From positions 62,001-126,000 of the forward strand of contig REEP01000087.1 in the NCBI GenBank assembly GCA_007695045.1: a stretch of 64,000 nucleotides of DNA. Direction: 5' to 3'. The notes beneath the pieces are model-generated. The model did no database searches, was not told the DNA's origin, and worked only from the letters and a program-made list of their open reading frames with translations. The translations under genes were made by a program, and so were the position numbers. Of this stretch, positions 44,094 to 53,456 are shown in pieces (position 1 is the stretch's first letter; each line of letters starts with the position of its first letter). The stretch is from Rhodospirillales bacterium. Its GTDB lineage: Bacteria; Pseudomonadota; Alphaproteobacteria; Rhodospirillales; Defluviicoccaceae.

Positions 44094-44944
44094 CGGCCAC
44101 TTCGACACCGTCGCGAGCGATGCGTCGGCTATCCATGGGGCTCGCCACCCTGTTCGGCCTGTCCCGCCAGGGTTTTTTCATTCCCTACCGCCACGCGGCG
44201 GACCGCGCACGGACGCAACCAGCCTACGCCGCCCTGGAGCACCATCTGCGCGATGCGGAAGCGGACTTCCTCGATCTGCTCGCCGGTATCGACGACGTTG
44301 CCGACAGCCTGATGCGGATCGGCCAGGATCCGCCGCCGGCACCGCGCTGGACCCAGGACTGGTTCCCCGGCCTGGATGCCGCCGCCCTCTACACCGTGGT
44401 GCGGCGGCTCCAACCTGCCCGGGTGGTCGAGGTGGGCGCCGGCCATTCCACCCGCTTCCTCGCCCAGGCTGCCGCCGACGGCAGTTTGCCGGTCCACATC
44501 ACCACCATCGATCCAACGCCGCGTGCGGTGCTGCACGGTCTGGAGGTGGACTTGGTCCCGGCCACGCTGGAGCGGGCGGGGATGATGCCGTTCGCGCGAC
44601 TGTCCGCGGGCGACGTGCTCAGCATCGATTCGAGCCACGTGTTGATGCCGGGCACGGACGTCGACATCCTCTTGAACCGCGTCCTGCCGGATCTGCCCGC
44701 CGGTGTTCTGATCCACATCCACGACATCTTCCTGCCCGACGATTATCCCGCCGACTGGGCCTGGCGAGGCTACAACGAACAGCTGGCCGTCGCCGCCCTG
44801 ATCCAGGGAGGCCGCTATCGTGTCCTGTGGTCCAGCCACTACGTCCGCACCCGGCTGGCGTCGGCGCTCCGGGATACGGTGATGTCGCGCCTGCCCCTGC
44901 CGCCCGGCGCCCGCGAATCGAGCCTGTGGCTGGAGAAAGAGTGA
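44090..44944 (+). CDS. Class I SAM-dependent methyltransferase, polysaccharide-cluster type
   Basis: 284 residues. Motif I is ARVVEVGAGHSTRFLAQAA (about 109-127). ITTIDPTPRAVLHGLEVDLV, FARLSAGDVLSIDSSHVLM and a His-rich segment VLIHIHDIFLPDDYPADW follow. It resembles the O-methyltransferase-like family often found with glycosyltransferases. Coupled to the TauE/SafE permease gene by a 4-nt overlap. Substrate unknown. Confidence 0.82.
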   Translation: MTATSTPSRAMRRLSMGLATLFGLSRQGFFIPYRHAADRARTQPAYAALEHHLRDAEADFLDLLAGIDDVADSLMRIGQDPPPAPRWTQDWFPGLDAAALYTVVRRLQPARVVEVGAGHSTRFLAQAAADGSLPVHITTIDPTPRAVLHGLEVDLVPATLERAGMMPFARLSAGDVLSIDSSHVLMPGTDVDILLNRVLPDLPAGVLIHIHDIFLPDDYPADWAWRGYNEQLAVAALIQGGRYRVLWSSHYVRTRLASALRDTVMSRLPLPPGARESSLWLEKE

Positions 44945-44971
44945 CCAATACACCCCGCTCACTCATGTCAC

Positions 44972-46129
44972 TCACTCATACGGATCGGCGGCATCGCGGA
45001 GGCCGTCGCCCAGGAAGTTGAAGGCCAGCACCGTGACGATCACCGGCAGCATCGGCATCAGCAGCCAGGGATACAGCGCCACCGCCTCGATGTTCTGCGC
45101 CTCCGTCAGCAGCACCCCCCAGCTGGTGATCGGCGGTCGCAGGCCGAGACCGAGGAAGCTCAACGCGGTCTCGCCCAGGATCATCGCCGGGATCGACAGC
45201 GTCGCCGACGCGATCAGATGGCTCATGAAGTTTGGCAGCAGGTGGCGGCCGATGATCCGGGACGGCCTCGCCCCCATCAGCCGGGCCGCTTGGCAGAAAT
45301 CCTCCTCCCGCAGCGCCAGCAGCTTGGACCGCACCGCCCGGGCCAGGCCCGGCCAGTCCAGCAGGCCCAGGATCACCGTGATCCCGAGATAGATCAGGAT
45401 CGGGCTCCAGGTGATCGGCAGCGCCGCCGACAGCGCCATCCACAGCGGCAGTTCCGGCACCGAGCGGATGATCTCGATCAGCCGCTGTACCACGTTGTCC
45501 ACCCAGCCGCCGAAGAAACCGGCCAGTCCGCCCACGGTGATGCCGATCAGGAAGCTGATGGTGATGCCGAGCAGGCCGACGGTGAGCGAGATACGCCCGC
45601 CGTAGAGCAGCCGCGACGCCATGTCGCGCCCCAGCCGGTCGGTGCCGAGCAGGAACAGGGTGCCGTCCTTTGCCGGGCAGACCAAATGCAGGTCACCCGG
45701 AACCAGCCCCCAGAACTGATACGGATCACCGCGGCAGAAGAACCGCAGCCGCTGCACGTCGGTGCGGTCGACCACATACTCCCGCTTCAGGGTTTCCAGG
45801 TTGAGCTCGAACCTGAGGCCATAGACGAACGGCCCGATCAGTTGGCCGTCATGGACCAGCCGCACCATCTGCGGCGGGGCGTAGATGTAGCCGGTGTTGC
45901 GGGTATGCAGTTCGTACGGCGCCAGGAACTCCACCACCACGATGGCGAGGTAGGAGAGCAGCAGCACGATGCCGGAGATCAGCGCCAGCCGGTGCCGCTT
46001 GAACCGCCACCAGATCAGCTTCCACTGCGACGCGAGGTAGTAGCGCTCCTGCTCCGGGGTCAGCCGCTCGACCGCCTGGACGTCGAACGGGTCGGGGTTG
46101 ACGTAATGCGGCAGCCGGTCCGCCATCAT
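44972..46129 (-). CDS. ABC importer permease, OppC-like
   Basis: 385-residue inner-membrane permease. A cytoplasmic N-terminus and OppC_N-type first helix (RLALISGIVLLLSYLAIVVV) are followed by an unusually long periplasmic segment (about 70-180). The binding-protein-dependent transport core follows: LGTDRLGRDMASRLLYGGRI, IEIIRSVPELPLWMAL and the EAA-type motif AARLMGARPSRIIGRHLLPN. The start at 46129 overlaps the oppB-like stop (ATGA). Last gene of the long minus-strand run. Confidence 0.92.
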   Translation of the reverse strand: MMADRLPHYVNPDPFDVQAVERLTPEQERYYLASQWKLIWWRFKRHRLALISGIVLLLSYLAIVVVEFLAPYELHTRNTGYIYAPPQMVRLVHDGQLIGPFVYGLRFELNLETLKREYVVDRTDVQRLRFFCRGDPYQFWGLVPGDLHLVCPAKDGTLFLLGTDRLGRDMASRLLYGGRISLTVGLLGITISFLIGITVGGLAGFFGGWVDNVVQRLIEIIRSVPELPLWMALSAALPITWSPILIYLGITVILGLLDWPGLARAVRSKLLALREEDFCQAARLMGARPSRIIGRHLLPNFMSHLIASATLSIPAMILGETALSFLGLGLRPPITSWGVLLTEAQNIEAVALYPWLLMPMLPVIVTVLAFNFLGDGLRDAADPYE

Positions 46130-47121
46130 CCCGCCTTCCCGTGCATGCGAATGCGCGGGTCCAGCACCGCCAGCAGCACGTCCGAGAGGAACATTCCCAC
46201 CACCGTCAGCACCGCGAGAAACATCAGGAACGAGCCGGCGAGGTACATGTCCTGGCTCTGCAGCGCCGAGAGCAGCATCGGCCCGGTGGTTTGCAAAGAC
46301 ATCACCGCCGACACGATGACCGAGCCGGAGACGACCTGCGGCAGCAGGTTGCCGATGTCGGCGACGAAGGGGTTGAGCGCCATCCTGAGGGGATAGCGCA
46401 CCAGCAGCCGCCCTGGCGGCAGCCCCTTGGCCCGCCCGGTGACCACATACTGCTTCTGAAGCTCGTCCAGCAGGTTGGCGCGGAGCCTCCGGATCATCCC
46501 GGCGGTGCCCGAGGTGCCGATCACGATCACCGGGATCCACAGGTGGGCCAGCACCGACATCGCCTTGTCGACGCTCCACGGCTGATCGATGAACTCCTCC
46601 GCCATCAGGGTGCCGATGGAGGTGCCGAACCACACGTTGGCCAGGTACATCATGATCAGGGCCAGGAGGAAATTTGGCGTGGCGAGGCCGAGAAAGCCCA
46701 GGAAGGTGAGTCCGTGGTCGCCCCAGCTATACTGGTGGGTGGCCGAATAGACGCCGATGGGGAAGGCGACGATGTAGATAAACAGCACCGTCGAGAAGTT
46801 GAGCACCAGCGACAGCAGCAGCCGGTCGCCCACCACCTCGCTCACCGGCCGGCTGTACTCGAACGAATAGCCGAGGTCCCCCTGGACCAGCCCGAACACC
46901 CAGACGGCGTACTGCTCGATCATCGGCCGGTCCAGGCCGTACTGCTGGCGCAGGAACTCGATCCGTTCCCGCGCCACGATCTCGCCCTGGGCCTCCAGCT
47001 GGGCGATGTAGCTGGTGAGATAGTCTCCTGGCGGCAGCTGGATAATCACAAAGACGAGGGCGCTGATGACGAGCAGCGTCAGCAGCATCGTCAGCACCCG
47101 CCGCGCTAGGTAGACCAGCAT
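46126..47121 (-). CDS. ABC importer permease, OppB-like
   Basis: 331-residue inner-membrane permease with six helices. N-terminus MLVYLARRVLTMLLTLLVIS; FVIIQLPPGDYLTSYIAQLE is typical of the family 5 cluster. The coupling motif is YVVTGRAKGLPPGRLLVRYP. Starts 5 nt after the binding-protein stop and overlaps oppC by 4 nt. Confidence 0.93.
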   Translation of the reverse strand: MLVYLARRVLTMLLTLLVISALVFVIIQLPPGDYLTSYIAQLEAQGEIVARERIEFLRQQYGLDRPMIEQYAVWVFGLVQGDLGYSFEYSRPVSEVVGDRLLLSLVLNFSTVLFIYIVAFPIGVYSATHQYSWGDHGLTFLGFLGLATPNFLLALIMMYLANVWFGTSIGTLMAEEFIDQPWSVDKAMSVLAHLWIPVIVIGTSGTAGMIRRLRANLLDELQKQYVVTGRAKGLPPGRLLVRYPLRMALNPFVADIGNLLPQVVSGSVIVSAVMSLQTTGPMLLSALQSQDMYLAGSFLMFLAVLTVVGMFLSDVLLAVLDPRIRMHGKAG

Positions 47122-47126
47122 GGTCG

Positions 47127-49070
47127 TCAGTCGGCCCGGGCGGTAGCCGCGTCCACGAACCAGAACGTATCGGGCTGGTGTACGCCGAAGTGGGCTCCCG
47201 GCTCCCAGTTATAGACAGCCTCCGCCGGCACGTTACGCAAGCGGTTGCTGATCACCACCGGCTGCGGCACGCCGCGGACGATACCGATGGTGAACACTTG
47301 CTCGGCATGGATGTCCAGCATCCGTTCCCAGATCTCGGTTTTCTCCGCAACGTCGGTGGTTTGCTTCCAACGCTCGTACAGGTCGACGAGCTCGATCACG
47401 GGCTCGAGGTCAATGGGCTCGCCACCCTGGCCGCGGCTTTCTCGGTACAGACCCCATTGCGGCCAGTGCAGTTGCACCTGATGCGTCGGCACCAGTTCAC
47501 GCGGCGACATCTCGGGCGTGGGGATGCCGTTCTCCAGGCCCTTCCAGATGGTCATCACGCTGGAGCCGGCGAACACGCGGTTACGGAACACTTCCCGCTG
47601 AAGCGGCGTGATGTGCAGCTTGACCCCGATTTCGTTCCAGGAGTCCCGGATCAGTTGCAGGATATCCACCTCGGTGACGTCCTCGCCGGCGGTCTCCACG
47701 ATCAGTTCCAGCGGCCGGCCGTTGGGCAACCGGCGCACCCCCTGGCGGTCCCGCTCGGTCAAGCCCATGCCGTCCAGCAGCCGGTTCGCCTCGGGAATGT
47801 CGAGCGTCGCCCAGGCGGTCGCCAGGTCCGGCCTGAACAGCGGGCTTTGCGGTAGTACCGTGTTGGCGCCCTCCTCGGCCAAGCCGAAGTAGATGGTGTG
47901 GTTGATTTCGGCCCGGTCGATGGCGAGCGACAGCGCTCGCCGGAAATCCGGGTTGCGCACCACCTCCCGCCACGTCGCATCGGATACATTCAAGTTGGGA
48001 TAGAGAGCCTTCTCCGCGCCGGCCGCGGAAGCCCACAAGCGTACCTGGAAATCGTGCCGGCGCTCGCCCTGTTTCAGCACCGCGAAGTTCTCGAAGCCGA
48101 GGCCGCGGGCCTGAAGATCGGTCTCCCCGGCGGCCGCCTTGGCCGGGATCAGCTGTGCATTGGTGATGTTCAGAATCACCTCATCGACGTACGGCAGCTG
48201 GCGTCCGTCGGGGTCGACCCGATGATAGTACGGGTTGCGCCGAAATATGAAACGGGTCGAGGGCGGATCCGTAACCAAGACCCAAGGCTGCAAAGACGGC
48301 AGGTTCGGGTTCTCGTTGTTGTACTGTTGGGCATGGCGATAGTGCAAAGCTGCCCAATTACGTTGCCCAGCCTTTTCCACCCGCTCGGCCAACTCAGCCT
48401 CGTCGGCATAGTCCGCATGGAACTGCTTCAGGTAATGTGATGGCAGATGCAGATATTCCGGCCGAGCCCCGGCCAGGGTCGGCAGCAGCGCCGTGTTCGG
48501 CTGGCTCCAGGAATAGCGCACGGTGGTTTCGTCCAGCATCTCGAACCGACCGGGCTCGCCGTCGACGATGAGGAACTGCGGCAAGCCGCCCGGTGAGGTT
48601 TCCGGGTTGTTGAGCACGTCCTCCCAGACATAGCGGAAGTCCTCGGCCGTGAAGGGGTGGCCGTCCGACCAGCGATGGCCCTTGCGCAGGTGAAAGGTGA
48701 AGATGCGCCCTTCCTCGACCTCGATCCGTTCCAGGATGTCGGGGACAAGCTCCCAGTCGGGCGTATACGAAGCCAGGCGCGCGTAGCCGTAGACGACCAT
48801 CATCCGGGTATCCCGCGCTCTCCCCATCAACGTGCGCAGCGTGCCTCCGTGCTGCCCCACCTCCTTGCCCTGCGCCGCCAGGTCGACGACCTGCGGTGTC
48901 TGGGGCAGCCGTTCGGCCACGGGCGGCAACGTGCCCGCGCTCACCTCGGCCTCCAGCGCCGGCGGCTCGATAAAGGCCGAGACCGGTTGCGCCAGAGCGA
49001 CGGCAGCAACCGATACGGCCGTGAGGCCGACCCATCGCAAGAGCGTTCTTCTGACAACTGACGCGGTCAT
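47127..49070 (-). CDS. ABC importer substrate-binding protein, family 5
   Basis: 647-residue periplasmic protein. Signal peptide: MTASVVRRTLLRWVGLTAV then an Ala/Val core, cut near SAFIEPP at about 33. The SBP_bac_5 fold is shown by GRIFTFHLRKGHRWSDGHPF, YRHAQQYNNENPNLPSLQPW, FRRALSLAIDRAEINHTIYF and LELIVETAGEDVTEVDI. It is about 100 residues longer than DppA/OppA. Family 5 proteins bind peptides, but large members also bind oligosaccharides. An AGGGGAGG box precedes the ATG. The glycosyltransferase context favours a glycan or glycopeptide ligand. Confidence 0.93.
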   Translation of the reverse strand: MTASVVRRTLLRWVGLTAVSVAAVALAQPVSAFIEPPALEAEVSAGTLPPVAERLPQTPQVVDLAAQGKEVGQHGGTLRTLMGRARDTRMMVVYGYARLASYTPDWELVPDILERIEVEEGRIFTFHLRKGHRWSDGHPFTAEDFRYVWEDVLNNPETSPGGLPQFLIVDGEPGRFEMLDETTVRYSWSQPNTALLPTLAGARPEYLHLPSHYLKQFHADYADEAELAERVEKAGQRNWAALHYRHAQQYNNENPNLPSLQPWVLVTDPPSTRFIFRRNPYYHRVDPDGRQLPYVDEVILNITNAQLIPAKAAAGETDLQARGLGFENFAVLKQGERRHDFQVRLWASAAGAEKALYPNLNVSDATWREVVRNPDFRRALSLAIDRAEINHTIYFGLAEEGANTVLPQSPLFRPDLATAWATLDIPEANRLLDGMGLTERDRQGVRRLPNGRPLELIVETAGEDVTEVDILQLIRDSWNEIGVKLHITPLQREVFRNRVFAGSSVMTIWKGLENGIPTPEMSPRELVPTHQVQLHWPQWGLYRESRGQGGEPIDLEPVIELVDLYERWKQTTDVAEKTEIWERMLDIHAEQVFTIGIVRGVPQPVVISNRLRNVPAEAVYNWEPGAHFGVHQPDTFWFVDAATARAD

Positions 49071-49089
49071 CGTGCTGAACCTCCCCTTT

Positions 49090-50988
49090 TCAATGGATAT
49101 TTTGCAGCGTCCGGCGAAGGCGATCGGGCGCCCCATGCGCACGAACCCGATGATCATTGCCAAGATCGATCATGGCCATGGGGGTCCCGTCCGCTCCGAA
49201 AGGCGACGGCCATGCCTGCGGGTCGGAAGCCCTGCCACCCATCAGGGCGGTGAAATCCAGCCGGCGATCCGGATCGGGATATGGCACCGCGGCTAGCAGT
49301 GCCCGGGTGTAGGGATGCACGGGCTCATGGAACAAGACCTCCCTTGGCGCCTCTTCCACCAGTTGCCCCGCGCACATGACCGCGATGCGGTCAGCCATGT
49401 AATCCACCACCGCAAGATTATGCGAGATGAACAGGTAGGTGAGGCCGAGTTCCTTCTGCAGGTCCTTGAGCAGGTTGAGAATCTGGGCCTGAACGGAAAC
49501 GTCGAGCGCGGATACCGGCTCATCGCAGATGAGCAGATCCGGTTGCAGGGCGAGGGATCGGGCGATGCCGATCCGCTGGCGCTGACCACCGGAGAAGCTG
49601 TGCGGATACCGGGACAGATGGCGTGGGTCGAGCCCCACCACCCGCATCAGTTCGGACACCATTTCCCGGCGCCCCTCGGGGCTGCCGACGCCGTGGATCA
49701 CCAGCGGTTCGGCGATGATGTCAAACACCGTCATGCGCGGGTTGAGGGAGCCGAACGGATCCTGGAACACGTACTGAACCCGCCGGCGGAACGCCGCCAG
49801 ATCACGGGGCCCGAGGGCGAGCACGTCGATCGGCCCGTCGTCGCCGTGGAAGATCACCCGGCCGGCATCCGGCATGACGGCCCGCATGACGATCTTGCTC
49901 ACGGTGGTCTTGCCACATCCGCTCTCCCCAACCAGACCGAGACATGAGCCGCGCGGCACGCGAAAGCTGACATCATCCACCGCCACGTTCTCTTCGGTCA
50001 TGCCGGTGCGGAACAGGCCGACGCTCTTGCGGATACTGAACCGCTTGCAAATCCCGTCCGCCTCCAGAAGCGGCGTTCCCGCAGCGCGGGTGCTTCGCAC
50101 CTTGGCCGCAAGCAGATTGCCGGCCTGGTAACCGATTTCGCGCAGCGGCGTCAGCCGCTGACCGGGCTTCATGTCGAAATGCGGCACGGCATTGAGCAAC
50201 GCTTTGGTGTAGGGATGACGCGGAAAGCTGAAAAGATCCCGAAGCATGCCGCTTTCCATGACCCGGCCGTTGTACATCACCACCACTTCGCTGGCGACGT
50301 TGGCGACCACGCCGAGGTCATGGGTGATCAGCAGCAGGGCCATCCCCAGTTCCGCCTGCAGATCCTGGATCAACTTCAGGATCTGCGCCTGGATCGTGAC
50401 GTCCAAGGCTGTGCTCGGTTCGTCCGCGATCAGCAGGGCCGGCCGGCAGATCAGGGCCATCGCGATCATTGCCCGCTGGCGCAGGCCGCCCGACAGTTCG
50501 AACGGATAGGTGTCGTATCCCCGCTCCGGGTCGGGAAACCCGACCATGCGAAGCATCTCGATGGTGACGCGGCGCCCTTTCCACAGGCTCATGGTGCGAT
50601 GCAGGTGCAGCGCCTCGCTGATCTGGTCGCCGATGGTGTGCAGCGGCGAGAAGGAGGTCATCGGCTCCTGAAACACCATCGAGATCCGGTTGCCGCGGAT
50701 CGCGCGGAACCGAGCGCCAGCCGGATCCAGATGGGCCAAGTCGATGACGTCGCCTGGGCTGGCCGGGTCGCTGAGCAGGATCTCGCCGGCGGTGATGCTC
50801 GCTGTCCGCGGCAGAATGCCGAGTATGGCCTGGGCGGTGACCGACTTGCCGGAGCCGGATTCGCCCACCAGAGCCACGGGCGACCCCGGCCGCACCCGGA
50901 ACGACAGCCCGTCCACCGCGCGAATAACCCCCGCGCGGGTGTTAAACTCAACCCTGAGGTCGCGAACCTGCAACAGGTCCGTCACCAC
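49090..50988 (-). CDS. Fused dipeptide-type ABC importer ATPase (DppD-DppF fusion)
   Basis: 632-residue cytosolic protein with two complete ATPase domains. First: Walker [14 protein letters not shown] (about 41), signature [16 protein letters not shown], Walker [14 protein letters not shown]. Second: [13 protein letters not shown] (about 354), [29 protein letters not shown]. Oligopeptide-type C-terminal segments follow each domain ([30 protein letters not shown]). The GTG at 50988 or 50985 is the start; the latter overlaps the upstream stop as GTGA. First gene of the importer set, but translationally joined to the glycan genes upstream. Confidence 0.95.
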   Translation of the reverse strand: MVTDLLQVRDLRVEFNTRAGVIRAVDGLSFRVRPGSPVALVGESGSGKSVTAQAILGILPRTASITAGEILLSDPASPGDVIDLAHLDPAGARFRAIRGNRISMVFQEPMTSFSPLHTIGDQISEALHLHRTMSLWKGRRVTIEMLRMVGFPDPERGYDTYPFELSGGLRQRAMIAMALICRPALLIADEPSTALDVTIQAQILKLIQDLQAELGMALLLITHDLGVVANVASEVVVMYNGRVMESGMLRDLFSFPRHPYTKALLNAVPHFDMKPGQRLTPLREIGYQAGNLLAAKVRSTRAAGTPLLEADGICKRFSIRKSVGLFRTGMTEENVAVDDVSFRVPRGSCLGLVGESGCGKTTVSKIVMRAVMPDAGRVIFHGDDGPIDVLALGPRDLAAFRRRVQYVFQDPFGSLNPRMTVFDIIAEPLVIHGVGSPEGRREMVSELMRVVGLDPRHLSRYPHSFSGGQRQRIGIARSLALQPDLLICDEPVSALDVSVQAQILNLLKDLQKELGLTYLFISHNLAVVDYMADRIAVMCAGQLVEEAPREVLFHEPVHPYTRALLAAVPYPDPDRRLDFTALMGGRASDPQAWPSPFGADGTPMAMIDLGNDHRVRAHGAPDRLRRTLQNIH

Positions 50989-51491
50989 CGGACCCCGTCG
51001 TGGTCCGCCGCCGGTTCGAGGCCCAGACGTTGCAGGTTGTGGGCGGTGGCGTGATCCAGGTTGAGCCCGTTACAGCGGGCAGCCGCCGACGCCCGGGCGG
51101 CTATCCGGTCGAAATCCTCCAGGCGGGAGTCGATGCAAAGACTGCCGCCGCCCCCTTTCAGCCGGAGTTGCAGCCACCCGCCGGAGCGGTCCCGGCGGGT
51201 GGAATAGTGGCAGAGGGTCAACCGCTTGATGTCCTGCCAGGCAAGAACACCCGGGCGCGTGCCCGGGCTCAGAGTACGAATCCCGGCATCGGTGATCTCC
51301 AGCCGGGTGACATGGCGCCGCACGGTGATCAAGGCATAAATCACGAACAGCACGGACGCGGCGGCCAGCAGCGCCGTCACCGGCGGCGCGGTTTCGCCGA
51401 ACGCCAGCGGCAACCCGACCAAGCCAAGGCCAAGGGTAGCACGCGCGTAGTCACCCGCCATGGCCCCGAAAGGATAGTGGTGCACGCTCAT
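50982..51491 (-). CDS. Small membrane protein with PH-like C-terminal part
   Basis: 169 residues. Two hydrophobic helices (about 15-35 and 38-58: ALLAAASVLFVIYALITVRR) are followed by a soluble domain reading VTRLEITDAGIRTLSPG, VLAWQDIKRLTLCHYSTRRD and GWLQLRLKGGGGSLCIDSRL. The layout (two helices then a beta-rich W-x-D-I domain) resembles bacterial PH-like membrane proteins. Function unknown. Both ends overlap neighbours (4 nt with the deacetylase-like gene, 4-7 nt with the ATPase gene), so it belongs to the same operon. Confidence 0.75.
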   Translation of the reverse strand: MSVHHYPFGAMAGDYARATLGLGLVGLPLAFGETAPPVTALLAAASVLFVIYALITVRRHVTRLEITDAGIRTLSPGTRPGVLAWQDIKRLTLCHYSTRRDRSGGWLQLRLKGGGGSLCIDSRLEDFDRIAARASAAARCNGLNLDHATAHNLQRLGLEPAADHDGVRW

Positions 51492-52282
51492 CCGACGGCC
51501 TCCGCCGTGCGGCCCGGCATCAGGTTGTCGGGCCAGAACGCGATATCCGACCCCAGCCAGCGAACCGCCCGGTGGTTGCGGGTTACGTCCAGAAATCGGT
51601 CGATGAACCCCCAGCAACCGTCGTCATGGAAGCCATGGTGGGTCATCAGCCCGGTCGGCTCGTCCGCGTCCACCGCACCCGCCCTGCGCGCGCGGAGATG
51701 ATCAAGGACCTGATCCAGCGCTGTGGCGTCGCCGATGAAGCCGCCGCTGCCGTGCCAGTCCATGATATCCACATGCACGTTCACGCACCGGACGCCCGGC
51801 GCCGGATCGCGGCTGGGCCGTGGCCCCAGGGTCGAGACCGCATGGAGGCCGGCTTCCGGCAGATAGGCGACGAGGTCCGGGTCCATGCGGTTCCACGGCG
51901 CCACCAGCACCGGCAGGGCCCGTGGCAGGTCGGCGATGCGGAGCCAGCCCCGGGCCAGTTCGGCCAGCATCGCCGCGCGCGGGCGATGCGGCCCATACTC
52001 CTCCTGACGCACCCCTTCTGGCGCGTGGTTGGCATGGGCGAAACCATGTTGCAGGGCAAAAACCTGCCGGCATCCCGCCAGCAGCGGCGCCAGCGTCGCA
52101 TCGGCATCGCGCGGGATGACCGCGAGGGCCACCGGCACCTCGTGGCGTTGGCTCAGGTTCAGCAGATGCGCCAAGGCCGGCGTCTCCCGGGTGGCGTCGT
52201 CGTCCCGCCACCACAACGTGGCGATCCGGCCGTCCGCCCGCCAAGCGTCCAGTTCGGCACCAAGATCGGCCCAATCTGCCAT
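51488..52282 (-). CDS. Polysaccharide-deacetylase-like (NodB fold) protein
   Basis: 264 residues. Motif 1 is TLWWRDDDATRETPAL (double Asp metal and base positions). PVALAVIPRDADATL, QHGFAHANHAP (His metal ligands) and PTGLMTHHGFHDDGCWGFID follow. This is the divergent deacetylase group encoded beside glycosyltransferases in alphaproteobacteria. No signal peptide, so it would act in the cytosol on a lipid-linked or nucleotide-linked sugar. Overlaps the small membrane protein gene by 4 nt and begins 4 nt after the glycosyltransferase stop. Confidence 0.82.
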   Translation of the reverse strand: MADWADLGAELDAWRADGRIATLWWRDDDATRETPALAHLLNLSQRHEVPVALAVIPRDADATLAPLLAGCRQVFALQHGFAHANHAPEGVRQEEYGPHRPRAAMLAELARGWLRIADLPRALPVLVAPWNRMDPDLVAYLPEAGLHAVSTLGPRPSRDPAPGVRCVNVHVDIMDWHGSGGFIGDATALDQVLDHLRARRAGAVDADEPTGLMTHHGFHDDGCWGFIDRFLDVTRNHRAVRWLGSDIAFWPDNLMPGRTAEAVG

Positions 52283-52286
52283 CGCC

Positions 52287-53456
52287 TTACGTCTCCCGAC
52301 CGGGGCACAGCGCAACGATCTCACGCGCCGTGGCGTTGCCGCCATCCAGGTCCACCGCAATCTTGGCCGGCGGCCGCTCCAGGGCCACGTTGACCGCCGC
52401 CGCCAAGCTTTCGGGTGTCAGCGCCGTCGGCTCCACCAGAGTCACCACGCCCTTGTCCGCCAGCACCCGGGCCCGAAACGCCTGCTCCGTCTCATGACCG
52501 TCGCCAAAGGGTACGATCACCGCCGGCACTGCCGCCCGCAACACGTCCAGGACGGTATTGTACCCGCCCTGCGAGATGGAGAGAACGGCGTTGCCGAGCA
52601 GCGTCGGCAGGTCGGAGCGCCAGCGCTCGACGATTACCCCGGGCGGCGGGTCGAACACCAAGTCCGCATACACCGTCTCGGGCAGGCCCGTACCGCAGAT
52701 AAACCGCCACGGCAGCCCGACCGCGCGGGACAACGGCCGCGCCGCCAAGGCCGCGCGCAGCAGCGGTTCGCCCACCGCGCCGCCACCTGCCGACACGATC
52801 ACTTCTCCGCGACCGCTCTCCAGGCCCGGGGGCGGCGGGTCCTGCCGGGGCTCCGCCGCGTAGCCGGTGTAGCCGATCAGGTCGGCGATCTCGCGCGCCT
52901 CCGGGAACGAGGCCTCCAGCGGGATCAACGCCGGATCGCCATGCACGAGGACCCGCTGGAACCAGGACCGCGCCAGCGCCACCATCTCCCGGCTGCGTTC
53001 CGGATCGCTCTTGCGCACCAGAACGTCGCGCAGGGAACAGACCACCGCAGGCCGCGGCGACGCCACCCGCGCCGCCGCCAGGAGCGGCATCAGCTCGAAC
53101 CGAAAGGCGCGGCGGCCGAACGGAAACTGCTCGATCAACAGCACGTGCGGCCGAATGCTGGCGAACTCGTCCAGCAGGCGGGCGGTGCGCGCCTCCTTGA
53201 TGGACTCATCCATGGGCACGCCGTGCTCGTCGACCAGAGATCTGAAACTCGCATCAGTGGCGCGGATCGGCGGCAGAGCAATACGGGCGCAGCCGTCGAA
53301 CGCGATCCCCGGCACGGCGGGGCCGCCCAGCACCACCCACACCTCGAGGCCATGCGCCGCCATCGCCCGGGCGAGCACGGCCGCCCGCTTGAGGTGCCCG
53401 ATGCCCAGCAAATGCTGGGCATAGAACATCACCCGCCCGGTCATCTGTCCAGTCAT
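52287..53456 (-). CDS. Glycosyltransferase, GT28/MurG-like (Glyco_trans_1_3 type)
   Basis: 389-residue GT-B enzyme. The N-terminal loop is VMFYAQHLLGIGHLKRAAVL. HVLLIEQFPFGRRAFRFEL is mid-domain. The C-terminal donor site is EVIVSAGGGAVGEPLLRAAL, SISQGGYNTVLDVLRAAVPA and VPFGDGHETEQAFRARVL. The GIGHLKR and QGGYNT motifs also appear in the gene at 55817-57046, so the two are distant paralogues. The ATG overlaps the stop of the upstream GT4 gene (ATGA). Confidence 0.9.
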   Translation of the reverse strand: MTGQMTGRVMFYAQHLLGIGHLKRAAVLARAMAAHGLEVWVVLGGPAVPGIAFDGCARIALPPIRATDASFRSLVDEHGVPMDESIKEARTARLLDEFASIRPHVLLIEQFPFGRRAFRFELMPLLAAARVASPRPAVVCSLRDVLVRKSDPERSREMVALARSWFQRVLVHGDPALIPLEASFPEAREIADLIGYTGYAAEPRQDPPPPGLESGRGEVIVSAGGGAVGEPLLRAALAARPLSRAVGLPWRFICGTGLPETVYADLVFDPPPGVIVERWRSDLPTLLGNAVLSISQGGYNTVLDVLRAAVPAVIVPFGDGHETEQAFRARVLADKGVVTLVEPTALTPESLAAAVNVALERPPAKIAVDLDGGNATAREIVALCPGRET